Shown piece by piece: positions 41,757-50,787 of a DNA stretch of 64,000 nucleotides (its first letter is position 1; every line of letters starts with the position of its first letter). The notes beneath the pieces are model-generated. The model made no database searches. It was given only the letters and a program-made list of their open reading frames with translations, and was not told the DNA's origin. Made by a program: the position numbers and the translations under genes. The stretch is from assembly GCF_031679605.1 (NCBI RefSeq), contig NZ_CP117522.1:2604001-2668000 (forward strand), read 5' to 3'. This DNA is from Streptomyces luomodiensis (GTDB lineage: Bacteria > Actinomycetota > Actinomycetes > Streptomycetales > Streptomycetaceae).

Positions 41757-42690
41757 CCCGCGATCCGGATCGCGTTGTATACGGCGCTCACGTGCTCGCG
41801 TCCCGCGAGCCGGATCGCGTCCCACCCCGCGAGGGCGGGCGCCCCCTCAAAGCGCGAGTGGCCGCACACCCCGCGAGCGGGTGCGCCGCTCAGCCCCGCG
41901 AAGGCGGGTACCCCCTGCCCCGCACGTCGCTCACCCCATGAGCGGGATCGCGGCTCACCCCGCGAGCCGGTGCGCCCCTCACCCCGCGAGCCGGTGCGCC
42001 CCTCACCCCCGAGCGGTCGCTCACCCCGTGAGCCAGTGCGCCACACACCCCGCGAACAGGACCGCGACTCGCCGCACGAGCCCTCACCCCGCGAGCCGGT
42101 GCGCCCCTCACCCGCGAGCGGATACGCCCCTCACCCCCGAGCGGTCGCTCAACCCCATGAGCCGGATCGCGTCCCACCCCGCGAGGGCGGGCGCCCCCTC
42201 AAAGCGCGAGTGGCCGCACACCCCGCGAGCCAGTGCGTCGCTCAGCCCCGCGAAGGCGGGTACCCCCTGCCCCACACGTCGCTCACCCCACGACCGGGAT
42301 CGCGGCTCACCCCCGCGAGCCGGTGCGCCCCTCACCCCCGAGCGGTCGCTCACCCCGTGAGCCAGTGCGCCCCTCGCCCCGCGAACAGGACCGCCGCTCA
42401 CTCCAGGAGCGGGTGCCCCCTCAACGCACAAGTGACCGCTCACCCCACGAGCGGGTGCCCCCTCAACGCACAAGTGACCGCCCACCCCACGAGGGACAAG
42501 CACGCCGCTCGCCCGCGAGCGGTCACCCACCCCCACAAGCGAGATCCCGGCCCACCCCACGAAGCGGAGACGCCCCCACCCCGTGAGCCGACGCGCCCCT
42601 CACCCCGCGAGCGGATACGCCCCTCACCCACAAGTGATCGCTCAACCCCATAAGCGGGATCGGGGCTCGCCCCGCGAGGGCGTGGGCGGT
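41757..42690. repeat. Minisatellite-like tandem hairpin array (about 0.93 kb)
   Basis: This gene-free stretch is an array of short variants around CTCACCCCGCGAGC(C/G)GGTGCGCC. Many units have CGCTC/GAGCG arms that can form small hairpins. A segment at 41807-42065 is repeated at 42159-42394 with few changes and one unit missing, and near 42406-42485 a 40-bp unit is duplicated in tandem. Several open frames run through it, all low complexity, and none is convincing. It lies between the 3' end of the acidic protein gene and the phoX promoter. Confidence 0.85.
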
Positions 42691-42692
42691 GC

Positions 42693-44240
42693 TCAGCCTC
42701 GGGAGCGGGCCTTGAAGGCGGCCTTGCGGGCCTCCTTGGCGGCCTTCTTGTCCGGATGCAGCCGCCCCATCGCCTCCAGCACCTCCGCGGTCGCCGGGTG
42801 GTCCACCCGCCAGGCCGAGTCGAAGAAGCTCCCGGACTGGTCGACCAAGCCGCGCACCAGATCCCGCAGTTCCGCCGAGTCGCCCTCGGTGGAGAGCTGG
42901 GCCGCCAGGGTGTCCACGGTCAGCCAGAAGACCATCTCCTCCGACGGCTCCGGAACCCCCGCCACCCCGTGTTCGGCCAGCCAGACCCGGGCCAGCCCGC
43001 CCAGGTGCCGGTCGTCCAGCACCTCGCGCAGCGCGGGCTCGGCCGCGGCCCCGGCCAGCGAAAGGGTCTGCTGGCAGGTGAGGCGGCGCAGCGGCGCGCC
43101 CTCGTCGTCGCCGCGCGCGGCGGCCAGCAGCTCGCGGGCGGCCTCCTCGGGCGTACGGCGGGCCAGCCACTGTTCGGCCTCGGCCTGCGCGGCGGGCTCG
43201 GGGTGGCCGGGGAGGGCGGCCAGCAGGATGTCGGCGCCCTGGTCGGCCAGGTCGCCGACGGCCGGGGCATCGATGCCCGCCTCGACCATCCGGGACCGTA
43301 CGGCGTAGACGCCGAGCGGGGTGAGCCGGACCATGCCGTAGCGGGAGACGTCCTCGTCCTCCAGTTCCCCGGCCGGCTCGGACTCCTGGACGCGGCCCTC
43401 GCCGTCGACCTCCTCGATCAGCGCCTCGTCCACCGGCTGGTAGTCGATGAGGCCGGTCGGGGCGAGCAGCCGGAACTGGTCGTCCAGCCGCACCATCGCC
43501 TCGGAGACCTCTTCGAGGATGTCGTCGGTGGGCTCGTCCATGTCCTCGGGGACGATCATGGAGGCGGCCAGCGCGGGCAGCGGTACGGAGGCCGCGGCGG
43601 CCTCCTCGTCCAGGGCGGTCAGCAGGTAGAGGTTGCCCAGCACGCCGTCGAGGAACTCGGCCTCCTCCTCCGGGTTCCAGTCGAGGGCGTCGAGGTCGAG
43701 CTCACCGCCCTCGCTGAGCTGGTCGGCGATCTCGGCCAGGTCGGGGGCGGCGGCGTCGGCCAGTACCGTCTCGAAACCGTCCAGCCAGATGTCCAGGATG
43801 TCGCGGGGGCCGCCCTCGGAGATCAGCCGCAGCTCCTCGCCGCTGGTCGCGACGGACGAGAACGCGTCCCCGGGCGCCGCCTCGCCGTCCGCGCGGTCAC
43901 CGTGGTCGTCACTGTCACCGTGTCCGTCGCCGTCACTGTCGCCGTCACCCTCGTCGTGACCGTCTCCACGGATCTCGACCAGTCCGGTGTCGACGGCCAA
44001 CTGCCATGCCTGCGCGGTGTGCTCGGGTCCGTCCTCGTCCCCCGCGAGCCCCAGCAGCTCGATCGCCGCCCGCAGCTCGGCCTCCGGCAGCACCCCGTCC
44101 GACGCCACCGGCTTCCCCGGCCCGGCCCAGCGGGCGAGCCGGACCGCGCGGGAGAGAAGCGGCGCGGCGAGTGCGTCCCGTGCGAGTTCCGCGTCGGTGC
44201 GGAGCCGCACGGGCGGCATGGTGGGGCGCTCTTCTGGCAT
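42693..44240 (-). CDS. Large acidic protein of unknown function
   Basis: Protein of 515 aa that I do not recognise. It is rich in Asp, Glu, Ala and Leu, and appears helical and cytoplasmic with no signal or membrane segment. The N-terminus reads LRTDAELARDALAAPLLSRAVRLARW, and residues about 90-120 form a His/Asp/Gly-rich stretch (GDGDSDGDGHGDSDDHGD) that could bind metals. The C-terminal half repeats alpha-helical segments (AEAEQWLARRTPEEAARELL, PALREVLDDRHLGGLARVWL) as in HEAT/ARM-like folds. The end KKAAKEARKAAFKARSRG is basic. ATG 44240 or 44222 starts. It runs into the tandem array immediately after its stop. Confidence 0.7.
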   Translation of the reverse strand: MPEERPTMPPVRLRTDAELARDALAAPLLSRAVRLARWAGPGKPVASDGVLPEAELRAAIELLGLAGDEDGPEHTAQAWQLAVDTGLVEIRGDGHDEGDGDSDGDGHGDSDDHGDRADGEAAPGDAFSSVATSGEELRLISEGGPRDILDIWLDGFETVLADAAAPDLAEIADQLSEGGELDLDALDWNPEEEAEFLDGVLGNLYLLTALDEEAAAASVPLPALAASMIVPEDMDEPTDDILEEVSEAMVRLDDQFRLLAPTGLIDYQPVDEALIEEVDGEGRVQESEPAGELEDEDVSRYGMVRLTPLGVYAVRSRMVEAGIDAPAVGDLADQGADILLAALPGHPEPAAQAEAEQWLARRTPEEAARELLAAARGDDEGAPLRRLTCQQTLSLAGAAAEPALREVLDDRHLGGLARVWLAEHGVAGVPEPSEEMVFWLTVDTLAAQLSTEGDSAELRDLVRGLVDQSGSFFDSAWRVDHPATAEVLEAMGRLHPDKKAAKEARKAAFKARSRG

Positions 44241-44673
44241 GGGCGGACGTCACTCCTCGGGGACGCGGCAGTCGCGGGCGCGCATCGGGGCTGTCAGGAC
44301 TACGGCTATGGGGCTATGGCTGTACGGGCTATCGGGCTATGGCTATGGGGCACGGCTGTACGGCTGTGCGGGGGTGCGGACCCGGATGCGCACGGATGCG
44401 CAGGCACGGCCCGCCCCCAGCGTAGACGGAACGGGACGGCACTTTCGTCCCGATGTGGCCCCGCGTCACGGCAAGCGGTGATTTCGGCCAGTGGGCCGGC
44501 GGTCACCGGCCGGGGCGGGGGAACGGGCGCCGCGCCCCCGTTCACGATCCCGTCCCGCTCCGGCCATGCCCCGGACATCCGCCCTCCCTTGACAACGTCC
44601 GTGGTGAGGACAGAGATTGACGCGCGTAGAGGCCACCTCCTCGCCCGTTCACTCCTTCCCGGAGGCCACCGCC
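44241..44673. repeat. Intergenic region with GGCTATGG repeats
   Basis: The 433-bp divergent gap holds a degenerate run of GGCTATGG/GGCTGTACGG units at about 44296-44375, then G+C-rich sequence. A TTGACA (about 44588-44593) close to the secreted nuclease gene may be its -35 element. No gene seen. Confidence 0.6.
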
Positions 44674-46503
44674 ATGTCCCCTCGCGCCCCGCGCGGACCC
44701 GTCGCCGTCACCGTCGTCGCCGCCTCCGCCCTCGCGGCCGGGCTGCTCGCCGTCCCGTCATCGGCCGCCGCCGCCGAGATCCGCATCCATGACATCCAGG
44801 GCAGCACCCGGATATCCCCGCTCGCCGGACAGCGGGTGACCGACGTCCCCGGCACGGTCACGGCGATACGCGCCTTCGGCTCGTCGCGCGGCTTCTGGGT
44901 CCAGGACACCGCGCCCGACGACGACCAGGCCACCAGCGAGGCGATCTTCGTCTACACCGGATCGACCACGCCCTCGGTCGCCGTGGGCGACTCGGTGCTG
45001 GTCTCCGGAACGGTGTCCGAGTACTACCCGGGCGGCAAGGACGCCGGCGGGCAGTCGCTCACCGAGCTGTCCAAGGCGACCTGGACGGTCCGGTCCTCCG
45101 GCAACGCGCTGCCGGCCGCCTACCGGCTCAACCCGTCCACGATCCCCGACCGCTACGCCCCGGACGCCGGCGGGGACTCCATCGAGGGGCTGCGGCTGCG
45201 GCCGCGCTCGTACGCCCTGGACCGCTACGAGTCCCTGGAGGGCATGCGGGTCTCGGTCCAGGACGCGCCCGTGGTCGGCGCGACCAACACCTACAAGGAG
45301 CTGTGGGTCACCGCCGAGCCCCGCCACCAGCGGACCGCGCGCGGCGGCGCCCTCTACAGCTCGTACCGCGACGCGAACGCAGGACGGGTGAAGGTGGTCT
45401 CCCTCCTGCCCTACGCCGAGCACCCCTTCCCGGTCGCGGACGTCGGCGACGCGCTGACCGGCACCACGGCCGGACCGCTGGACTACGACGACTTCGGCGG
45501 TTACACGATCGCCGCCACCGCGCTGGGCGACCTGGCCGACCACGGCCCCGAGCGGGAGAGCACCCGCGCGCAGCGGGCGGACGAACTCTCCATCGCCACC
45601 TACAACGTGGAGAACCTCTCCCCCAAGACCGCCCAGTCGAAGTTCGACCGGCTGGCCTCGGGGCTGGTGGAGCACCTCGCCTCGCCGGACATCGTCGCGC
45701 TGGAGGAGGTCCAGGACGACAACGGTTCGACGGACGACGCGGTGGTGAGCGCCGACGCCACGCTGAAGAAGCTCACCGACGCGATCGAGGCGGCGGGCGG
45801 ACCCTCGTACGCGTGGCGCCAGATCGACCCGGTGGACGACCAGGACGGCGGCCAGCCGGGCGGCAACATCCGCGTGGCGTTCCTCTACAACCCGGAGCGG
45901 GTCTCCTTCACCGACATCCCGGGCGGCGACTCGACCACCCCGGTGCGGGTCGAGGAGAAGGGCGGCAAGGCCACGCTGTCGGCCTCCCCCGGCCGTATCG
46001 CCCCGGCGGACGACGTCTGGAAGGACAGCCGCAAGCCGCTGGTCGGGCAGTTCTCCTTCCGGGGCCGCCCGGTCTTCGTGGTGGCCAACCACTTCAACTC
46101 CAAGGGCGGCGACCAGGGCCTGGACAGCCGCTTCCAGCCCCCGGCCCGCTCCTCGGAGACCCAGCGCACCGGACAGGCCGCGACCGTCAACACCTTCGTC
46201 AAGGAGCTGCTGAACGCCGACCCGAAGGCGGCCGTGGTGGTCGCGGGCGACCTCAACGACTACCAGTTCTCGCCCGCGCTGGCCGAACTCACCGAGGGCG
46301 GTGTGCTGACGGACCTGGTGACCCGGCTGCCGAAGGACGAGCGCTACGGCTATGTCTACAACGGCAATTCGCAGGTGCTGGACCACATCCTCACCAGCCG
46401 TGCGCTGAGCCGCCACGCCGACTACGACATCGTGCACGTCAACGCCGAGTTCTCGGACCAGTCCAGCGACCACGACCCGCAGGTGGTGCGGGTGCGGCCC
46501 TGA
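44674..46503 (+). CDS. Secreted endonuclease/exonuclease/phosphatase-fold protein
   Basis: Exported protein of 609 aa. A signal peptide (VAVTVVAASALAAGLLAVPSSAAAA) is followed by an OB-like domain of about 200 aa (IRIHDIQGSTRISPLAGQRV, RGFWVQDTAPDDDQATSEAI) and a C-terminal EEP domain: LSIATYNVENLSPK (metal Asn), IVALEEVQDDNGS (Glu), FVVANHFNSKG (His), VVAGDLNDYQFSPALAELT (Asp-x-Asn) and DQSSDHDPQVV (terminal His). This arrangement matches large extracellular nucleases of actinomycetes. GGAGG precedes ATG 44674. Secretion suggests DNA scavenging; phosphodiesterase activity on other substrates is possible. Confidence 0.9.
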   Translation: MSPRAPRGPVAVTVVAASALAAGLLAVPSSAAAAEIRIHDIQGSTRISPLAGQRVTDVPGTVTAIRAFGSSRGFWVQDTAPDDDQATSEAIFVYTGSTTPSVAVGDSVLVSGTVSEYYPGGKDAGGQSLTELSKATWTVRSSGNALPAAYRLNPSTIPDRYAPDAGGDSIEGLRLRPRSYALDRYESLEGMRVSVQDAPVVGATNTYKELWVTAEPRHQRTARGGALYSSYRDANAGRVKVVSLLPYAEHPFPVADVGDALTGTTAGPLDYDDFGGYTIAATALGDLADHGPERESTRAQRADELSIATYNVENLSPKTAQSKFDRLASGLVEHLASPDIVALEEVQDDNGSTDDAVVSADATLKKLTDAIEAAGGPSYAWRQIDPVDDQDGGQPGGNIRVAFLYNPERVSFTDIPGGDSTTPVRVEEKGGKATLSASPGRIAPADDVWKDSRKPLVGQFSFRGRPVFVVANHFNSKGGDQGLDSRFQPPARSSETQRTGQAATVNTFVKELLNADPKAAVVVAGDLNDYQFSPALAELTEGGVLTDLVTRLPKDERYGYVYNGNSQVLDHILTSRALSRHADYDIVHVNAEFSDQSSDHDPQVVRVRP

Positions 46504-46517
46504 CGCCCGGCGGCGCG

Positions 46518-46556
46518 CGGCGGCCCGGCGGGAAGCTGCTTCCCGCCGGGCCGCCG
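46518..46556. terminator. Very strong bidirectional terminator
   Basis: A perfect 18-bp stem (46518-46535 with 46539-46556) around a 3-nt loop, between the converging nuclease and dapD genes. Three TCAGTTGTGG-like copies at 46571-46603 follow, the last forming the dapD stop end. Confidence 0.9.
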
Positions 46557-46593
46557 TCCTGCGTCCGGTCTTCAGTTGTGGCTCAGTCGTGGC

Positions 46594-47580
46594 TCAGTTG
46601 TGGCTGTGCAGCGCCTCGTTCAGACCGCCCCAGGAACCCGTGCGGGGCAGCGCCTCGACGGTGCCGGTGACGGAGTTGCGGCGGAAGAGGAGATTGTTGA
46701 CGCCGGAGAGCTCCAGAGCCTTGGCGATCTTGCCGTCCGGGAGGGTGACGCGGGTGCCCGCCGTCACGTACAGCCCCGCCTCGACGATGCAGTCGTCGCC
46801 GAGCGAGATGCCCAGACCCGCCTCGGCGCCGAGCAGGCAGCGCTCGCCGATGGTGATGGTCTGCTTGCCGCCGCCGGACAGAGTGCCCATGATCGAGGCG
46901 CCGCCGCCGACGTCCGAGCCGTCGCCCACCACGACGCCCGCGCTGATCCGGCCCTCGACCATGGAGGTGCCGAGCGTGCCGGCGTTGAAGTTGACGAAGC
47001 CCTCGTGCATGACGGTGGTCCCCGGGGCGAGATGCGCGCCGAGGCGGACCCGGTCGGCGTCGCCGATGCGGACACCGGACGGGACGACGTAGTCGGTCAT
47101 CCGCGGGAACTTGTCGACACTGGTCACCGACAGCTGGAGCCCTTCCGCGCGGGCGGCGAGCCGGGCCCGCTCCACCTGGTCGGCGGCGACGGGGCCGAGC
47201 GAGGTCCAGGCGACGTTGGCGAGCAGGCCGAACTGGCCGTCCAGACTCACCCCGTGCGGCTTGACCAGCCGGTGGCTGAGCAGGTGCAGCCGCAGATAGA
47301 CGTCGTGCGCGTCGAGCGGCTTCTCGTCGAGCGAGGCGATGACCGTGCGGACGGCGACGACCTCGACGCCGCGCCGGGGGTCCGGTCCGACCGCCTTGAG
47401 GGCGGTCTCGCCCAGCAGCTGCGTGGTCCGCTCGGCATCGAGCCGCTCGGTCCCGGCCCGGCCGGGCTCGTCGGTCAGCTCGGGGGCCGGGAACCAGGTG
47501 TCGAGAACGGTGCCGTCCTCGGTGAGGGTGGCGAGACCGGCGGCGACGGCGCCGGTGCGGGTGGTGGGTGCATCGGTCAT
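46594..47580 (-). CDS. dapD: Tetrahydrodipicolinate N-succinyltransferase (actinobacterial type)
   Basis: Left-handed beta-helix acyltransferase of 328 aa in the lysine/diaminopimelate pathway. It transfers succinate from succinyl-CoA to tetrahydrodipicolinate. The actinobacterial form has an N-terminal domain ([15 protein letters not shown]) followed by hexapeptide repeats: [60 protein letters not shown] and [28 protein letters not shown] 47580 is used; the frame upstream has no homology. The last codons overlap one copy of a TCAGTTGTGG repeat that continues past the stop. Confidence 0.93.
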   Translation of the reverse strand: MTDAPTTRTGAVAAGLATLTEDGTVLDTWFPAPELTDEPGRAGTERLDAERTTQLLGETALKAVGPDPRRGVEVVAVRTVIASLDEKPLDAHDVYLRLHLLSHRLVKPHGVSLDGQFGLLANVAWTSLGPVAADQVERARLAARAEGLQLSVTSVDKFPRMTDYVVPSGVRIGDADRVRLGAHLAPGTTVMHEGFVNFNAGTLGTSMVEGRISAGVVVGDGSDVGGGASIMGTLSGGGKQTITIGERCLLGAEAGLGISLGDDCIVEAGLYVTAGTRVTLPDGKIAKALELSGVNNLLFRRNSVTGTVEALPRTGSWGGLNEALHSHN

Positions 47581-47635
47581 GCTCAGAACGCTAACCGGAG
47601 CCGGCCCCGGGAGGCGAACCGGTCTCAACGACCGA

Positions 47636-47733
47636 CACCCGCCACCCCGGTCCGCGCCGGTCCACCCCGGCCCGCGCCGGTCCGCGCCGGTCCGGCCCCG
47701 CCCGCCCCGGTCCGCGCCCCGGCCCGCCTCGTC
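47636..47733. repeat. CCGCGCCGGTCC microrepeats
   Basis: Short G+C-only units (CGGTCCGCGCCGGTCC and variants) fill most of the 98 bp upstream of the 3' end of the next minus-strand gene, in the dapD upstream region. Non-coding. Confidence 0.6.
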
Positions 47734-48693
47734 TCAGGGCCGCTGTCCGTCCTTGTCCACCAGCGCCTGGTCCACCAGCGCATGCGTGCTGAGCACATCG
47801 CCGGCCTTCCAGCCGTCCTTGTCGTCGGCGTCCGGCTCCGCGTCGTAGCCCGCGATGCCGCGCTCCCCGAGCGGGGCGAAGGTCTCGGGGTCGTACAGCA
47901 GCTGGAACTCGGTGAAGCCCTTCTTCTCCACCGTGCCCTGGCCGATCGCCACGGCCTTGCGCCCGAGGTTGTCCGTCACCTGGGCGGCCGTGATCCCCGG
48001 CAGGGTCGCCATCGCCCGGAGGACCTTGGCCCGGCCCTCGGGGTCGGTCGGAAACGCCTGGCTCAGCCCGCCGAGCAGCCGGAAGTCGTACTGCGCGGAG
48101 GTCTCGGAGTCCGGGCGGCCCTCTTCCAGCGTGCGGACCTTCTTCTTCACCCGCTCCGGGTCGTCCGGCAGCGACCGCAGCAGGCGGTACTCCTTCCGGG
48201 CCGAGTACGAGGGATCGCCGTACGCCGTCCAGGACTCGGACTCACGCGGTTTCGGCCCGCCGTCGATCCGGCCCGCGTCCACGTACCTGGTGTAGATCCA
48301 CTGGCCGTCATGGGGCGTGGGGACGGGGGTCTGCTCCACGGTGTCCGCCGCCTGCCGCAGCAGCTTCGCCGCGTCGCCGAGGTCCTTCCCGTCCGCGGCG
48401 CTGCCCAGCCGGGCGGTCGCGGTGTAGCCGGGCCGGGCCGCGGGGTCCGCTACGCGGGTGCCCCCGGCTCCGCCACCCACGACGTCGGCGGCCAGCAGGG
48501 CGGCCACGGTCAGCGTCGCGGCGACACCGGCGGCGGCGAGCCGCCAGTCGGCGCGGAACCGGCGCTCGCGGGCCGCGCCGGTGGCGGCCTGGTGGAGCCG
48601 CGCGCGCCCGGCCGCGAGCCGCGCCCGGTCGGGGCGGGGGGCGTCGGCGCGCAGCGCGCGCAGCCCGGTCAGGTCCTGCTGAAGATCATCCAT
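47734..48693 (-). CDS. CU044_5270-like membrane protein, sigma-factor partner
   Basis: Protein of 319 aa encoded directly after the sigma factor gene with an 8-bp overlap (ATG 48693). An N-terminal cytoplasmic segment (DLQQDLTGLRALRADAPRPDRARLAAGRARL) precedes a single transmembrane helix (LAAAGVAATLTVAALLAADVV) and an outer domain of about 230 aa with DTVEQTPVPTPHDGQWIYTR, ITAAQVTDNLGRKAVAIGQG and EFQLLYDPETFAPLGERG. This layout is that of the CU044_5270 family, common partners of ECF sigma factors. The role as anti-sigma is inferred from coupling; no ZAS motif. Confidence 0.8.
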   Translation of the reverse strand: MDDLQQDLTGLRALRADAPRPDRARLAAGRARLHQAATGAARERRFRADWRLAAAGVAATLTVAALLAADVVGGGAGGTRVADPAARPGYTATARLGSAADGKDLGDAAKLLRQAADTVEQTPVPTPHDGQWIYTRYVDAGRIDGGPKPRESESWTAYGDPSYSARKEYRLLRSLPDDPERVKKKVRTLEEGRPDSETSAQYDFRLLGGLSQAFPTDPEGRAKVLRAMATLPGITAAQVTDNLGRKAVAIGQGTVEKKGFTEFQLLYDPETFAPLGERGIAGYDAEPDADDKDGWKAGDVLSTHALVDQALVDKDGQRP

Positions 48694-49330
48694 AGCTGGC
48701 CACCTCCGTGACATCCGTGGCATCCGTGGCATCGCTGACGAGGGTGGGGTCGGTGCCGAGCGCGGAGCGCACCGTGCGGCGGGCGCGGTTGAGCCGGGAG
48801 CGGACGGTCCCGACGGGGATGCCGAGGGCCTCCGCGACCTCCTGGTAGCTGAGGTCGGCCCAGGCGACGAGGAGCAGCACATGCCGGTCGCGGGCGGACA
48901 GCCCGGCGAGGGCGGCGGCCAGTGGCCGGCGGGTGGCCTCGGCCGCCATCCGGCTGTCGGCGCGCTCGACCCAGGACTCGGCGACCGGGTCGGTGCCGGT
49001 GCGGGCCAGGGCGCGCAGCGCCCGTACCTCGGCGCGGCGGTGCTTGCCGATGAGGTTGGCGGCGATGCCGTACAGCCAGGGGCGGGCGGTGCGGCGCCCC
49101 TGGTCGTAGCGGGCCCGGCCGCGGAAGGCGATCAGGAAGGTCTCGGCGGTGATGTCGTCCGCGGCGCCGTCGCCGAGGCGGCGGGCCGCATAGCGGTGGA
49201 TGTCCGGCGCGTACCGGTCGTAGAGCCGCGCGAAGATCTCGGGCCGCTCCAGCGACTGGGCCACGACCGCCGCGTCGTCGTCGGGCGTGGGGTCGGGGTC
49301 GTGGTGCGGCGGTGGATCGGGGTCGGTCAC
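48686..49330 (-). CDS. ECF-type RNA polymerase sigma factor
   Basis: Sigma factor of 214 aa. GTG 49330 is preferred, with GGAG 6 nt upstream; the longer upstream frame is low complexity. Region 2 is FARLYDRYAPDIHRYAARRLG and ADDITAETFLIAFRGRARY with the RPWLYGIAANLIGKHRR segment. Region 4 is LAGLSARDRHVLLLVAWADLSYQEVAEALGIPVGTVRSRLNRAR. The last 15 residues include an ATDATDVTE repeat. It is coupled to the membrane partner downstream. Confidence 0.9.
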   Translation of the reverse strand: MTDPDPPPHHDPDPTPDDDAAVVAQSLERPEIFARLYDRYAPDIHRYAARRLGDGAADDITAETFLIAFRGRARYDQGRRTARPWLYGIAANLIGKHRRAEVRALRALARTGTDPVAESWVERADSRMAAEATRRPLAAALAGLSARDRHVLLLVAWADLSYQEVAEALGIPVGTVRSRLNRARRTVRSALGTDPTLVSDATDATDVTEVASYG

Positions 49331-49473
49331 AGGGTCTCCGTATCCGGTGCGTCGAGGTGCGGGGATCGGTGTGTCACCCCCTGTTCCCCGATGGCCGGAT
49401 ACGGGTTCACGGCCCGCCCGTCGGCCGGTCACCCGCCCCCCATCCGGTCGCCCGTCAGCCGGTCGCCCGCCCC

Positions 49474-50013
49474 TCAGCCGGTCACCCGCTCGAACGCCGT
49501 CCGCGCCTCGTCCCGGTCGAACGGCCGCCCGGTCAGCAGCAACTGGAGCAGCAGCCCGTCGAACAGCGCCACCACCGCCCGCGCGACGGAGAGGTCGCCG
49601 GTGCGGCGGACCAGCAGGGCGGCCGTGTCATCGAGGTACGCGGCGACGATCGGCCGCACCGGGGTGCGCCGCAGGGCGGCGACGTACAGCTCGTACTCCA
49701 GCTCCAGCCGCTTCCGGTCCCCCTCCAGCAGCTCCTCCATCAGCCCGGTCATGGCGTCCGCGAGCGGCACCTCGGCGGCCGTGTCCCGCTCCCAGCGCTC
49801 CATGTCGGCCACCCACTCGGCGCTGACCTGCTCCAGCGCGGCGACCAGCAGATCATCCAGGGACGCGAAGTGGTACGTGGTCGACCCGAGCGGCACATCG
49901 GCCGCGGCGGCCACGGTCCGATGGCTGAGCGCTCCGATGCCGCGCTCCCCCACCACCGTGATCGCGGCGTCGATGATCCGCTGCCGCCGCTCGGGGTCGT
50001 AGCGGCGTCCCAT
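49474..50013 (-). CDS. TetR-family regulator of the SMR pump
   Basis: Regulator of 179 aa. ATG 50013 overlaps the stop of the SMR gene. The DNA-binding part (IIDAAITVVGERGIGALSHRTVAAAADVPLGSTTYHFASLDDLL) is a clear TetR helix-turn-helix. The C-terminal domain ends in LFDGLLLQLLLTGRPFDR, typical of TetR_C groups. Since it follows the pump in one operon, it should autoregulate through the twin operators at 50333-50370. Confidence 0.92.
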   Translation of the reverse strand: MGRRYDPERRQRIIDAAITVVGERGIGALSHRTVAAAADVPLGSTTYHFASLDDLLVAALEQVSAEWVADMERWERDTAAEVPLADAMTGLMEELLEGDRKRLELEYELYVAALRRTPVRPIVAAYLDDTAALLVRRTGDLSVARAVVALFDGLLLQLLLTGRPFDRDEARTAFERVTG

Positions 50014-50333
50014 CAGTGGGCCCCGCTGGAATTGAGCACCACCACTCCCGCGATGACCAGCAGCACCCCGATCACCTTCGCGGCGGTCATGGTCTCCCCC
50101 AGGAAGAGCATGCCGATCGCGGCGATGACGGCGGTCCCGACCCCGGACCATATGGCGTACGCGGTGCTGACCGAGATGGTCTTGAGCGTCTGCGCGAGCA
50201 GGACGAAGGACACCAGATAGCCCGCGGCCGTGGCGAGCGACGGCCACAGCCTGCTGAAGCCCTCGCTGTACTTCATCGAGGTGGTGGCGAGGATCTCGGC
50301 GAGGATCGCCCCGGAGAGCGTCAGATATCCCAT
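50013..50333 (-). CDS. Small multidrug resistance (SMR) transporter
   Basis: Four-helix EmrE-like pump of 106 aa. MGYLTLSGAILAEILATTSMKYS has the essential Glu (position 13). Next are AAGYLVSFVLLAQTLKTISVSTAYAIWSGVGTAV and IGMLFLGETMTAAKVIGVLLVIAGV. It exports cationic drugs by proton exchange, as a dimer. ATG 50333 is the start; two 16-bp palindromes overlap it, so a leaderless or very short-leader transcript is likely. In an operon with a TetR repressor. Confidence 0.93.
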   Translation of the reverse strand: MGYLTLSGAILAEILATTSMKYSEGFSRLWPSLATAAGYLVSFVLLAQTLKTISVSTAYAIWSGVGTAVIAAIGMLFLGETMTAAKVIGVLLVIAGVVVLNSSGAH

Positions 50334-50370
50334 GCGTACGAGCGTACACAACGATGCGTACGGCCGTACA
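50333..50370. promoter_or_regulatory. Twin TetR operators of the SMR operon
   Basis: TGCGTACGAGCGTACA (50333-50348) and TGCGTACGGCCGTACA (50355-50370) are near-perfect palindromes spaced 22 bp, two helical turns, and overlap the first base of the SMR start codon. This suggests side-by-side dimers. Confidence 0.8.
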
Positions 50371-50448
50371 TAAAAACCCGCACGGGTCCGGACACGCGGA
50401 CGGCCCCCGCGCCGCAGCACGGGGGCCGTCCGGGACATCCAGGAGCCG

Positions 50449-50787
50449 TCAGACGTTGAAGCCGAGCGCGCGCAGCTGCTCGCGCCCATCGTCGGTGATC
50501 TTGTCCGGCCCCCACGGCGGCATCCAGACCCAGTTGATCCGCAGCTCGCCCACAATGCCGTCGGTCGCGGACTTGGCCTGGTCCTCGATGACATCGGTCA
50601 GCGGGCAGGCCGCCGAGGTGAGCGTCATGTCGATGGTGGCGATATTGCTGTCGTCGACATGGATGCCGTAGACCAGGCCGAGGTTGACCACGTCGATGCC
50701 CAGCTCGGGGTCCACGACGTCGTACAGGGCCTCGCGGACCTCTTCCTCGCTCGCGGGCTTGGTGGTGGTCTCCACGTTGTCACTCAT
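50449..50787 (-). CDS. sufT: SufT-type iron-sulfur assembly factor (DUF59/MIP18)
   Basis: Protein of 112 aa: EEVREALYDVVDPELGIDVVNLGLVYGIHV carries the family's DPE motif and LTSAACPLTDVIEDQ its conserved Cys. DUF59 proteins help in maturation of iron-sulfur proteins. ATG 50787 overlaps the sufU stop. Last gene of the suf operon. Confidence 0.92.
   Translation of the reverse strand: MSDNVETTTKPASEEEVREALYDVVDPELGIDVVNLGLVYGIHVDDSNIATIDMTLTSAACPLTDVIEDQAKSATDGIVGELRINWVWMPPWGPDKITDDGREQLRALGFNV

Noticed and set aside
41757..42690. CRISPR array or coding gene in the tandem-repeat region
   Set aside because: Units vary in length and sequence, with no constant repeat and unique spacers, and no cas genes nearby. 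All frames give repetitive Arg/Pro/Ala peptides.
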